Below are positions 44,203 through 53,007 of a DNA stretch of 64,000 bases, in pieces (the first letter of the stretch is position 1; each line of letters opens with the position of its first letter). Under the pieces are notes generated by a model. That model was not told the DNA's origin. It did not search any database and saw only the letters and a list, made by a program, of their open reading frames with translations. The position numbers and the translations under genes were made by a program. This DNA is from Clostridium zeae (GTDB lineage Bacteria; Bacillota; Clostridia; Clostridiales; Clostridiaceae): positions 492,287 through 556,286 of the forward strand of contig NZ_BMBA01000002.1 in NCBI RefSeq assembly GCF_017312485.1, written 5' to 3'.

Positions 44203-45168
44203 TTAAACTTCAACTAGTTGATTAATTGCACTATAAACTTTCTCTATGTTTTTAGCAGCAGTATATCTTGTTAAGTACTCAGCAGAACTTCTCAATACAT
44301 CTATAAATTCATTTTTACCTTGCCAGTTTTCTAGTATTACTTCTAGAGGAACATCTTCTACTATTCTATTAATAGCAAAAAATACTGCTCCAAGATCATC
44401 AATACCTCCAACAAAAGGTATCTTATCAGGTAAGATATCAAAAGGTAACGTTATATATGCCATAGAAGATATTAGCACAACCTTAGTCTTTTTAGCTACT
44501 CTTTTATCCTTCAATAACCTATACACTAAAGCAACTATGTCAGGTATTATAAATAAATAATCTGAATATTTCTTTAACCTCTTTGGTATCTTCTCAGAAA
44601 CTTTTTCTCTTGTATCAGAATAGCCATCTTTAACCTTCTGAACGTCAATTAATGCAACTTCCTCTTTTGGTACTTCTTCCTCTAATTTTTCTGTAATTAC
44701 CTCAGGTGCTTCCCCTATTCTTTTTAAATCTATAGTTGCAGAATCTATATCAGCTAATATGAACCCTTCTTTCAAGCAGAGGTTTCCTACGTTCAAATTT
44801 AAAAAAGGAACCAGTTTTAATATACTATTTATATCAATTTTAATTATATCTTTTTCAGCCGCTATGCCCATGTGCTTAAAATTCTTCAAACTAAGCTTCA
44901 AAGCAAAATTCTTGATAAATTTTAATATCCCAACCTTCATTATCTTCACGCGTGATATGTTCAGTGTAAGTATGTTATTATGTATGCTTACTATCTCAAC
45001 TTGCCCTTTAAACTTTATGTTTACTAATTTTTTAAAGTTTCCCTCTACTTCTATAGTATCCCAAATTTTTATATTCTCAAAACTCAAACCATCAACTTTT
45101 ACAAAATCATTTAAAATAGACATGACATCTTGTCCACTTAATCTAGCTGTAACTTGAGAAACATGCAT
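44203..45168 (-). CDS. YkvA/DUF1232-domain protein
   Basis: Protein of 321 residues. The first 170 residues are beta-rich with no family I recognise (VTARLSGQDVMSILNDFVKVDGLSFENIKI, repeated basic/hydrophobic strands). Residues about 205-260 carry the DUF1232 (YkvA) motif: VYRLLKDKRVAKKTKVVLISSMAYITLPFDILPDKIPFVGGIDDLGAVFFAI. YkvA domains are often found in membrane-associated proteins of unknown function. The ATG at 45168 follows GGGGGAG; an earlier in-frame Met at 45261 has no RBS. It is upstream of the RNase H gene on the same strand. Confidence 0.78.
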   Translation of the reverse strand: MHVSQVTARLSGQDVMSILNDFVKVDGLSFENIKIWDTIEVEGNFKKLVNIKFKGQVEIVSIHNNILTLNISRVKIMKVGILKFIKNFALKLSLKNFKHMGIAAEKDIIKIDINSILKLVPFLNLNVGNLCLKEGFILADIDSATIDLKRIGEAPEVITEKLEEEVPKEEVALIDVQKVKDGYSDTREKVSEKIPKRLKKYSDYLFIIPDIVALVYRLLKDKRVAKKTKVVLISSMAYITLPFDILPDKIPFVGGIDDLGAVFFAINRIVEDVPLEVILENWQGKNEFIDVLRSSAEYLTRYTAAKNIEKVYSAINQLVEV

Positions 45169-45292
45169 ATGCTCTCCCCCTCTTAACCTAATATTTATAT
45201 AAATACATTCATCTATTGAGTATACATTATTTGCTATATTTTTTAAAGCCAAAACATCCATAACTTACATTGGCAAAAGTTATGATTTTGAT

Positions 45293-45320
45293 TAGACAGT
45301 TAAATTTAAAAAAGTATAAT
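45293..45320 (+). promoter_or_regulatory. Promoter of the FtsH-like gene
   Basis: TAGACA and TATAAT separated by 16 bases, about 40 bases before the start codon. Confidence 0.7.
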
Positions 45321-45358
45321 TTAAATTATGATAAATGTTTTAAAGTAGGGGGATGCAA

Positions 45359-47107
45359 ATGAATAAATTAAAAAACAAGATGATTATTGTTCCTATATTA
45401 ACTGCAATAATGTCTTTATCTGCGTTAATATTCTATACCTATTATCTACCTACTACAAAGGTAGAAAAAAACTATTCCGAATTTGTAAAGGATTTGGACT
45501 CAAATGTAATATCAAATGTACAGATTAATGATTCATCTAAATTGACTGTATACCTTAAAACTGGAGAAAGCTATATAGTTGAGAATCCAGACAGTCCAAA
45601 TTTGAAAGAAAGCCTACTTACAAAAGGAGTTAAAGTTAAGAGCTCTGTAGCAGCTCCAATACAAAAAACAATTCCTTCTGTTATATTGACTATTTCAGTT
45701 TTTTCTATAATCTATATGGCAGTTTATAGTGGACGTGCTTCCACTTCTTCTATGACAGTAGTTGATGGTGCTGATGTAAAAGACAGCGAAAAAAAGGGAT
45801 TCAGTTTTGAATCTATGGCTGGAAATGAAGAAGCTAAGGAAAGCGTTCAAGATATAGTTGATTTTCTTAAAAATCCTGAGAAGTATAAAAAGTATGGTGC
45901 TAGATTACCTAAGGGTATAATACTTTATGGTGAACCAGGTACAGGTAAAACTTTACTTGCTAAAGCTGTTGCAGGTGAAGCTGGAGTTCCTTTCTATGCA
46001 GTCAGCGGTTCTGATTTCGTACAGATGTATGTAGGTGTTGGTGCTGCTAGAATAAGAAGTTTATTTAAAAAAGCTAGAGCTAACGGAAAAGCAGTAATCT
46101 TTATAGACGAAATAGATGCAATCGGAAAAAGAAGAGATGGGGGGAAGACATCAGGCGGAAATGATGAACGTGACCAGACTCTTAATGCTCTTCTAACAGA
46201 AATGTCCGGCTTTGGTGAACAAGAAGGTATAGTAATTATGGCAGCAACAAATAGATTAGATATCTTAGACTCTGCATTATTAAGACCAGGTAGATTCGAT
46301 AGACACGTTGAGGTAATTTTACCTGATGTAAATGCAAGAGAAAAAATTCTTAATCTTTATTTTAAAAATAAACCTATTAACAACATTGATGTTAGAGATT
46401 GGGCCAATAAGACAACTTACTTCTCTGGAGCTAAGTTAGAAAGTTTAGTAAATGAAGCTGCAATACTAGCTGCAAAGGAAGATTCCACCTACATAACTGA
46501 AGAACATATGGATAAAGCTTTCTCAATAGTAATTGCTGGTCATGAAAAAAATGATAGAAGCTCAATTAGAGATATAGATAGAAAGATAACTGCGTATCAT
46601 GAATCAGGACATGCTATAGTTTCACTTATAAAACTTCCTGAAGAAAAGATTTCAAAAGTTACTATAATCCCTACAACTAAGGGAGCTGGAGGATATACCC
46701 TTACAATACCAGAAGATTCAGCCTACAAAACCTATAGTTATTTAAGAAAAAGAATTATGGTATTACTTGGTGGAAGAGCAGCTGAGGAAATTATCTTTGG
46801 TAGTGAAAATATAACTACAGGAGCTTATAGTGATATAAGTCATTCAACAAGTCTTGCTAAAGATATGATATCAGAGTATGGGATGGGTAAAAACCTTGGA
46901 TTACTGAAAATATCAAGCTTAGGTGATTTATCAAATTCTTGTGGAACCTCAGTTATAGAAGAATGTAAAGCTATGATAGATGAATTATATGATGAGACAA
47001 AAGAACTTCTACTTGCAAATATTGATAAACTTCATAGCATGTCTCAGCATCTTCTTAGCGATGAAACTCTATATACAGAAGATCTTCATCGTGAAATGAC
47101 TAATTAA
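45359..47107 (+). CDS. FtsH-family ATP-dependent zinc metalloprotease
   Basis: Membrane-bound AAA protease of 582 residues. Two transmembrane segments (about 8-28 and 108-126) flank a small external domain. The AAA module has Walker A GEPGTGKT (about 192), Walker B IFIDEIDAIGK, and the arginine-finger region LRPGRFDRH. The protease domain has the zinc motif HESGH (about 408) and a third ligand in the region after GAYSDISHSTSLAKDM. It is somewhat shorter and more diverged than housekeeping FtsH, and the usual long C-terminal tail is missing; it is likely a second FtsH paralogue. The ATG at 45359 is six bases after GGGGG. It is monocistronic. Confidence 0.9.
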   Translation: MNKLKNKMIIVPILTAIMSLSALIFYTYYLPTTKVEKNYSEFVKDLDSNVISNVQINDSSKLTVYLKTGESYIVENPDSPNLKESLLTKGVKVKSSVAAPIQKTIPSVILTISVFSIIYMAVYSGRASTSSMTVVDGADVKDSEKKGFSFESMAGNEEAKESVQDIVDFLKNPEKYKKYGARLPKGIILYGEPGTGKTLLAKAVAGEAGVPFYAVSGSDFVQMYVGVGAARIRSLFKKARANGKAVIFIDEIDAIGKRRDGGKTSGGNDERDQTLNALLTEMSGFGEQEGIVIMAATNRLDILDSALLRPGRFDRHVEVILPDVNAREKILNLYFKNKPINNIDVRDWANKTTYFSGAKLESLVNEAAILAAKEDSTYITEEHMDKAFSIVIAGHEKNDRSSIRDIDRKITAYHESGHAIVSLIKLPEEKISKVTIIPTTKGAGGYTLTIPEDSAYKTYSYLRKRIMVLLGGRAAEEIIFGSENITTGAYSDISHSTSLAKDMISEYGMGKNLGLLKISSLGDLSNSCGTSVIEECKAMIDELYDETKELLLANIDKLHSMSQHLLSDETLYTEDLHREMTN

Positions 47108-47186
47108 TAATTATACTAGGTCTAATTTAATATAATTATAGTAGTTCATTTTAATTACTTTAGTTTATACCTAAGAAACATAAAGC

Positions 47187-47224
47187 AAAAGACTCTCGAT
47201 TTTAGTATATCGGGAGTCTTTTTG
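47187..47224 (+). terminator. Terminator of the FtsH-like gene
   Basis: GACTCTCGAT pairs with ATCGGGAGTC (one G-T pair), flanked by A and T runs. Confidence 0.88.
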
Positions 47225-47242
47225 TTTAATTAATTCTTTGCG

Positions 47243-47306
47243 TAAGCTCATTAAAGCATCGGATGTATGACCACTTAATTTCAACACAGTGCTATAGCAA
47301 CACTTA
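47243..47306. repeat. Intergenic repeat, family 2, copy 2
   Basis: Related to 11470-11535 through GCTCATTAAAGCATCGGATG and CCACTTAATTT, and to 34219-34268 through CTTAATTTCAACACAGT. It lies between a terminator and the end of the rhomboid gene. Confidence 0.55.
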
Positions 47307-47363
47307 ATTAAAAAAGAGAGTTCTAATTATTAGCTTGTTCTAATTTATTTTGCTTCAAATACT

Positions 47364-48344
47364 CTATACTTGTTGTTGTCTAAATTTCTTGTTATCGTAT
47401 AGTAGGAAAGATACAACTAAACCACCAAGCAGTCCCCCAAAATGTGCAAAGTTATCTATATTACGTGAAGAAAGTCCTATTATTATATTCATTCCTATAA
47501 CTGTAGCTATTTCAGTTAAAAAATTCTTTCCTATTCTGTTTCTTTCTTTCAAACCAAAAACTACAGCCGCACCAAATAGACCAAATATTGCTCCTGAGGC
47601 ACCAACAGAAACATTAGGCGAAAAAATATAACTTGTTGTAGTTGATAAAATTCCTGCTAAAAAGTATATCAGTAAGTATTTCCACTTACCGTATATATTC
47701 TCGATTAGATTTCCCAATGAATATAATGCATACATATTAAATGCTATATGAATTATACCTCCGTGTAAAAACATTGCAGTTATAAGTCTATAATATTGAC
47801 CTGCTTGAATTAATTCATTTTGTTTTGCTCCAAAGTATACAAGTACTGATGTCTCTATATCACCAAAATTTCCTGAAACTAGTGCTGTTATTAAAAACAT
47901 TACCACATTAATTCCAATAAGACCAAAGGTTATCTTTGATTTACCTTCTAAGGATATCTTTTTTGTCCCTCTTTCTGTCATGTCTTTTATGCAATTATAT
48001 ACAAACTCTCCATTTCGCTCATAATGTGTAACACCGTTTATTCTTCTATCATAAATAACTCTGGAATAAAACATCTGGTTTTCTGTTCCACTATAATTGC
48101 CTTCAGTAAGGACTACATTAACCAAAGCGAATTCTTGCCATTTTTCTCTAAGATAATAACCTGCGTATTCTGCGGATACTGTTTCATTTTTTTCTTCTGA
48201 AACAATTACCGCATAAACTCCCCCCTGTATATCTCTTAACGCAATCCATCTTTTTTCCTCTAGTGGATTGCAGTAATATTCTTCTATAAAGAATCCCTGC
48301 TCCTTTACCAAAAACTGTAGTATTGAATTTTCATTAACTTTCAT
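47364..48344 (-). CDS. Rhomboid-family intramembrane serine protease
   Basis: Protein of 326 residues. The first about 140 residues are a soluble N-terminal domain of unknown fold (as in YqgP-like rhomboids). The rhomboid core follows with six or seven membrane segments, the catalytic serine in NVSVGASGAIFGLFGA and the catalytic histidine in NIDNFAHFGGLLGG. It cleaves membrane proteins within the bilayer. The ATG at 48344 has GGAG six bases upstream; an in-frame Met at 48356 lacks an RBS. The gene follows pepF closely, with a terminator between. Confidence 0.9.
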   Translation of the reverse strand: MKVNENSILQFLVKEQGFFIEEYYCNPLEEKRWIALRDIQGGVYAVIVSEEKNETVSAEYAGYYLREKWQEFALVNVVLTEGNYSGTENQMFYSRVIYDRRINGVTHYERNGEFVYNCIKDMTERGTKKISLEGKSKITFGLIGINVVMFLITALVSGNFGDIETSVLVYFGAKQNELIQAGQYYRLITAMFLHGGIIHIAFNMYALYSLGNLIENIYGKWKYLLIYFLAGILSTTTSYIFSPNVSVGASGAIFGLFGAAVVFGLKERNRIGKNFLTEIATVIGMNIIIGLSSRNIDNFAHFGGLLGGLVVSFLLYDNKKFRQQQV

Positions 48345-48366
48345 AGCCTTCTCCATATTTATTATT

Positions 48367-48400
48367 TATAAAAAGGACTGCCTAAGCAATCCTTTTTATA
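48367..48400 (-). terminator. Terminator of pepF
   Basis: AAAAAGGA-C-TGC pairs with GCA-A-TCCTTTTT around four bases; the T-run is part of the stem. It lies just after the pepF stop and before the rhomboid start. Confidence 0.75.
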
Positions 48401-48407
48401 GTAAATT

Positions 48408-50207
48408 CTATATTAGCTCATCAAGCATATCTAAAAGTTCATTAAATCTATCTATTGTAGCTTCAAGTGGTGCTGGGGTTGTCATATCAACTCCGGCCTT
48501 CTTTAGAACATTTATTGGATAATCAGATCCACCAGACTTTAAGAAACCTTTATATTTTTCTACAGCTTCTTCTCCGTTTTCTAGTATTGCCTTAGCAAAA
48601 GCAGATGCAGCTGCATAACCAGTAGCATACTGATATACATAGAAGTCTCTATAAAAATGTGGTATCCTTGACCATTCACTATCAATTTCTTCATCTACAA
48701 CCATATCTGATCCAAAATATTTTGTATTAAGATCATGCCATATACCATTAAGTTCTTTAGGACTCAATGCTTCACCTTGCTCAATAAGTTCATGGGTCTT
48801 TAGCTCAAATTCTGCAAACATAAGTTGTCTGAATACCGTAGCTCTTATTTGTTCTAATTCTTGATTCACAAGATATAGTTTTCTTTTTTTATCTTGTTCC
48901 TTATCTATCAAATGATGTATAAGAATTATCTCATTAGTTGTAGATGCTACTTCAGCACAGAATAATGTGTAGTTTGAGTAAATGTATGGCTGATTTTTTG
49001 ATGAATAATAAGTATGAATTGAGTGTCCCATCTCATGTGCAAGTGTTGAAACATCATTTAGTGAGAAGTTATAGTTTAAAAGTACATATGGCATTGTATC
49101 GTACGCCCCACTTGAATAAGCGCCGCCTCTCTTACCTTTGTTCTCAAAAACATCAATCCAACCACTTTCTATTCCTTCTGAGAATATCCCTAAATACTCT
49201 ACTCCTAAAGGATTTAGACCTTCTGTTACCATCTCTACTGCTTTATCATACTCAATATGTTCTTTTTCTATATCTACAACAGGAACATATAAATCAAACA
49301 TATGAATTTCATCTAAAGACAAAAGCTTTTTCTTTAAAGTTACATATCTATGCAAAGATTTTAAGTTGTCATTCATTGTTTCCACAGAATTTGTATATAC
49401 TTCTAACGGAATATCATTTGGACCTAATGAAGCCTCTAGAGAGTTTGTATACTTTCTTACTCTTGCGTTAAAAATAAAATTCTTTATGGATGCTGTTAAT
49501 GAAGCAGATAGAGTATTTTCTAAGTTTTTATATTCTTTAAATAAAGCTTTAAATGCCGCTTCTCTGACACTTCTGTCTTTACTTCTTATAAAACCTGAAT
49601 AATTCCCTTCTGTAAGCTCCACATCATTGCCGTCTTCATCTTTAATAACGGAAAATTTCATATCAGCATTGGTAAGCATGTTGTGAATATTAGATGGTGC
49701 ATCTAGGCAATCTGATACTGACGCTAGCAATTCTTCCATTTCTTTTGTAAGTATATGTGGTTTCTCCTTCAAGATACTCTTTAACAAGAAATCATAAACC
49801 TTTAATTCAGTATTTTCTTGTAGAAATCTTTCTATAGTACCATCTGGAAGAGCTAAAATTTCTGGTTCGAAAAAGGCAACATAACTAGCAAGTTCAGCGA
49901 AATAAGAATCTATTTTACTTCTAATTATCTGAAACTCAGGATTTGAAGTATCTTCATCAGACCTTAAGTGAGCATATACCATTAATTTTTCTGCTTTCCT
50001 TACGATCTTCTCATTAAGCTTTAGAAAAGTTTCTAAAACCTTACTATCCCCTAATTTGCCTTCATACTTTCTTGTCTCTAAAGCTTCTTCTTTTAAACTT
50101 TTAAAATCAGCTTCCCACTGCTCTGTGCTATTATATATCTTTTCTACTTTCCATTTGTATTTTAAGTCTATCTCTTCTCTTTTTTTAAGACTTTTCACTT
50201 CAGCCAT
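48408..50207 (-). CDS. pepF: Oligoendopeptidase F
   Basis: Cytoplasmic zinc metallopeptidase (M3 family) of 599 residues that trims peptides of about 7-17 residues. The zinc motif is TLAHEMGHSIHTYYS (HExxH, about 387), with the third ligand Glu in YTLFCAEVASTTNEIIL. Length is the usual 600. RBS AGAGGAG. It follows the small unknown gene at 50310 on the same strand. Confidence 0.94.
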   Translation of the reverse strand: MAEVKSLKKREEIDLKYKWKVEKIYNSTEQWEADFKSLKEEALETRKYEGKLGDSKVLETFLKLNEKIVRKAEKLMVYAHLRSDEDTSNPEFQIIRSKIDSYFAELASYVAFFEPEILALPDGTIERFLQENTELKVYDFLLKSILKEKPHILTKEMEELLASVSDCLDAPSNIHNMLTNADMKFSVIKDEDGNDVELTEGNYSGFIRSKDRSVREAAFKALFKEYKNLENTLSASLTASIKNFIFNARVRKYTNSLEASLGPNDIPLEVYTNSVETMNDNLKSLHRYVTLKKKLLSLDEIHMFDLYVPVVDIEKEHIEYDKAVEMVTEGLNPLGVEYLGIFSEGIESGWIDVFENKGKRGGAYSSGAYDTMPYVLLNYNFSLNDVSTLAHEMGHSIHTYYSSKNQPYIYSNYTLFCAEVASTTNEIILIHHLIDKEQDKKRKLYLVNQELEQIRATVFRQLMFAEFELKTHELIEQGEALSPKELNGIWHDLNTKYFGSDMVVDEEIDSEWSRIPHFYRDFYVYQYATGYAAASAFAKAILENGEEAVEKYKGFLKSGGSDYPINVLKKAGVDMTTPAPLEATIDRFNELLDMLDELI

Positions 50208-50309
50208 TTCTCATTCTCCTCTCATTAATTTCAAATAAAAATCACTTCATATGATATATTTAACTTTTACCTTCAAAGTTATTATAAAAATATGTTAGAT
50301 GTCATTTAT

Positions 50310-50708
50310 CTATTTATATTCATCTTCCTTATCTTTAATATCCTCAAAAACTTTTTCTATTTTCTCCTTTATAATAGAGCATAATTCATTAATAATAGCT
50401 CTAGTCTCCTCATGCTCAGTATCATATGGGAATCTTACTACCCAAGTTGGATTATATTCTTCATCCTCTTCTTTTATTTTATAACCAAGTTCTTCAAAAG
50501 CTTCTATCTCAAAAAGATCGTATATAGCTGAATACTCCCATTCTTCCACATCTCTCTTTGTATCAAAATATAAACTTACTTCATTATCTATACAATATAA
50601 TTTTGTAACGTAAACAGCACCTTCATTTACTGAGTAGCTACCTAACTCACTTAATATATTTCCTGTTTCCTTATCTTTTTCTATAAGTACTAATGATGAA
50701 AAATCCAT
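50310..50708 (-). CDS. Conserved-type hypothetical protein
   Basis: Acidic soluble protein of 132 residues, with alternating strands in the first half (VLIEKDKETGNILSELGSY, GAVYVTKLYCIDNEVSLYFDT) and a helical, charged second half ending EKIEKVFEDIKDKEDEYK. No signal, membrane segment or catalytic motif stands out. The ATG at 50708 has AAAGGA eight bases upstream, better than a Met three codons earlier. I do not recognise the family; it resembles short clostridial proteins annotated only as DUFs. Confidence 0.7.
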   Translation of the reverse strand: MDFSSLVLIEKDKETGNILSELGSYSVNEGAVYVTKLYCIDNEVSLYFDTKRDVEEWEYSAIYDLFEIEAFEELGYKIKEEDEEYNPTWVVRFPYDTEHEETRAIINELCSIIKEKIEKVFEDIKDKEDEYK

Positions 50709-51029
50709 AATGCCCATCCTTTCAATCTGTAAAAAATTATAAGTATATTATATTGTTATAATAACCATATTTTCAAGTATTCTTATACATTTTATTTTAA
50801 TAATAGATTTATTTTATCCATAGCATTTAGAATATATGAAATATTAATCAATAAGCTTTATTTATTTTACATAATTTGGTAATATATTTTTATTGCACAT
50901 CTTTTAGATTTCAGATTGAATTGTTTCATCTTTAAGAATACTGTTCAAATTGTTAAAGCAATGCATAAATACTATATCATAGGCAAGCATTTAGAATTTT
51001 AAAAATTTAGATACTTAAGGAGCTATCAT
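50709..51029. other. AT-rich intergenic region
   Basis: About 320 bases between divergent genes; no gene, hairpin or convincing operator seen. Confidence 0.4.
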
Positions 51030-51416
51030 ATGGAAAGTATAATTACAATGAAAAATAAAAAAAGATTAACTAACAAGTTTAGATTTGCAAGAGTAGCTTT
51101 AATTTCAGCCATAGTAATTTCTATAATTTCTTTGATAAACATAAATATTACTAATTCTAAATGTAAGGATCTTAATTATGCTACTAATCACTATATGACT
51201 ACAGGAATATTTAATAAAAATAAAGTTCTTACCGTAAATGGAATGAACCTCTTATTTTCTGATGATAATAAAGCTATAGTGGAAGTTGAAGGTTTATATT
51301 ACCAATCCCCACACATAAGAAAAAAATATCAACTTTCTCTATCTAAAACTAAAGGCAACATGTGGAAATTAGATAATGTAAAGGATATTTCATCTTTAAC
51401 AGCTAAAAATAATTAG
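51030..51416 (+). CDS. Small membrane protein of unknown function
   Basis: Protein of 128 residues with one transmembrane segment (about 20-41, ARVALISAIVISIISLIN) after a basic N-terminus. A short soluble domain of strands would lie outside (NKNKVLTVNGMNLLFSDDNKAIVEVEGLYY, then KKYQLSLSKTKGNMWKLDNV). This gives an N-in/C-out anchor. RBS AAGGAG. It lies 100 bases before the zinc-type ABC genes but with a separate promoter between. I do not recognise the family. Confidence 0.7.
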   Translation: MESIITMKNKKRLTNKFRFARVALISAIVISIISLININITNSKCKDLNYATNHYMTTGIFNKNKVLTVNGMNLLFSDDNKAIVEVEGLYYQSPHIRKKYQLSLSKTKGNMWKLDNVKDISSLTAKNN

Positions 51417-51454
51417 TTTTTATAAAACTAAATGTATTTATCTTGTCCTTTTGT

Positions 51455-51469
51455 TGCAAACCATTTGCA
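51455..51469. promoter_or_regulatory. Dyad operator in the metal ABC transporter promoter
   Basis: TGCAAACCATTTGCA is a perfect 6-3-6 palindrome. It overlaps the -35 TTGCAA (51454-51459) and the spacer of a promoter whose -10 is TATAAT at 51478-51483 (spacing 18). Placed here, a bound repressor would block transcription of the ABC genes. The repressor (Zur, MntR or another) cannot be named from the sequence. Confidence 0.6.
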
Positions 51470-51515
51470 TTTAGTTGTATAATAAAGTTTAGATTATAAA
51501 ACGGAGCTGATAAAT

Positions 51516-52196
51516 TTGATAAAAGTTAAAGATTTATGTTTTTCATATACAGGTAAAGAACCTTATATATTAAATAACATTAATTTACATATTCCAAAAG
51601 GAGCCTTTGTTTCAGTAATAGGTCCTAATGGTAGTTCTAAAACTACTTTGGTTAAATTAATGTTAAACCAATTATCACCTAATAAAGGCAAAGTAGAACT
51701 TAATACAAGTAAAATAGGTTATGTTCCACAAAAAGTTGATAGTTTTAACTCGCAGTTTACCATTACAGTTAAAGAAGTATTAGACTGCCATGCTAATGCT
51801 CTAAAGCTTAGGGATAAATCATCTATAAATAGATCTCTTGAGAAAGTTAACATGCTTCAGTATTGCAATAAACTTATTGGTGCCCTTTCCGGTGGACAGC
51901 AACAAAAGATTTTTATATCTAGAGCATTAATGGGAGAGCCTGAGCTATTATTTTTAGATGAATTGAGTACAGGAGTAGATCATTTATCTCAGAAAGAAAT
52001 TTATGATTTAATAAGAAAACTTAATCAACAACATAAAATAACTGTAATTTCTGTAGAGCATAATTTAAGAATGGCAATTGATTATTCTACACACATTCTT
52101 GAGCTTTATGAAGGTTCAGCAACACTATATGATGTAGATCAATATAAAAAAATAATCAATGACAATAGAATTTACTTAGATAGGAAGGTAGAATAG
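51516..52196 (+). CDS. Zinc/manganese-type ABC transporter ATPase
   Basis: ATP-binding subunit of 226 residues for a ZnuABC/MntABC-type importer. The Walker A reads GPNGSSKTT, with Ser where the consensus GxxGxGK(S/T) has Gly, an unusual change at a nearly invariant position. Signature ALSGGQQQK, Walker B ELLFLDELSTGVDH (the usual Pro after DE is Leu), and H-loop VISVEHNL are otherwise recognisable. The start is TTG, eight bases after GGAG. The permease gene starts one base after the stop. No substrate-binding protein is encoded nearby. Confidence 0.85.
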   Translation: MIKVKDLCFSYTGKEPYILNNINLHIPKGAFVSVIGPNGSSKTTLVKLMLNQLSPNKGKVELNTSKIGYVPQKVDSFNSQFTITVKEVLDCHANALKLRDKSSINRSLEKVNMLQYCNKLIGALSGGQQQKIFISRALMGEPELLFLDELSTGVDHLSQKEIYDLIRKLNQQHKITVISVEHNLRMAIDYSTHILELYEGSATLYDVDQYKKIINDNRIYLDRKVE

Positions 52197-52197
52197 C

Positions 52198-52986
52198 ATG
52201 TTTGAGCTTGAGTTTATGAGAAATGCCTTTCTTGCAGGATTTATTATATCACTATTATGTCCTTGTATAGGTTTATTCTTAGTTTTAAAAAGATACTCTA
52301 TGATTGGTGATACATTATCACATTCGTCTTTTGCTGGAGTAGCAATCGGATTAGTTTTTGGTTTTAACCCAATAATTACAGCATTTATTTTCACATCCGT
52401 ATGCGCCATTGTTATAGAACTTTTAAGAGATTACTTTAAAAAGTATGCTGAACTTGTAATGTCTATAATTTTAACATTAAGTTTAGGTATAGCCATAGTA
52501 TTAATAAGTAGCGGTAAAGCCAGTGCCAAAGTTAACAGTTATCTATTTGGAAGTATTTTAACTGTTTCTAAAAGCGACTTGTATCTTATAAGTATTATAG
52601 GATTGATATGCTTCGTAACAATAGCACTACTTTATAAGAAATTAATATATACAACCTTTGATGAAGAAGGTGCAAAAGTATCTGGAATCAATGTAAAATT
52701 GGTCAACTATATTTTTACATTAATTGTAGGTGCAACCATATCTGTTTCTATAAGAGTTATGGGAATATTAGTTATATCATCAATAATTGTAGTTCCTGTA
52801 GCTACAGCTATGCAGTTGAAAAAGGGTTTTTCAGTTACTTTGATACTCTCAATGATTTTTGGAGTTATCGATATTTTAGTAGGACTTATAACATCCTATT
52901 ATTTTAATTCTGCTCCAGGTGGTACTATAGCCTTAACTTCAGTAGCTTTATTAATAATAATACTTATACTCTTTAAAAAAGAATGA
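52198..52986 (+). CDS. Zinc/manganese-type ABC transporter permease
   Basis: Membrane subunit of 262 residues with about eight hydrophobic segments. It has the ABC-3 (ZnuB/MntB) family core: LVLKRYSMIGDTLSHSSFAGVAIGL near the N-terminus and SIRVMGILVISSIIVVPVATAMQL near 180-210. It pairs with the preceding ATPase and is translated just after it. RBS AGGAAGG inside the ATPase end. A solute-binding lipoprotein must be encoded elsewhere. Confidence 0.9.
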   Translation: MFELEFMRNAFLAGFIISLLCPCIGLFLVLKRYSMIGDTLSHSSFAGVAIGLVFGFNPIITAFIFTSVCAIVIELLRDYFKKYAELVMSIILTLSLGIAIVLISSGKASAKVNSYLFGSILTVSKSDLYLISIIGLICFVTIALLYKKLIYTTFDEEGAKVSGINVKLVNYIFTLIVGATISVSIRVMGILVISSIIVVPVATAMQLKKGFSVTLILSMIFGVIDILVGLITSYYFNSAPGGTIALTSVALLIIILILFKKE

Positions 52987-53007
52987 TTTATAGGATAAAG
53001 GTGTTTT

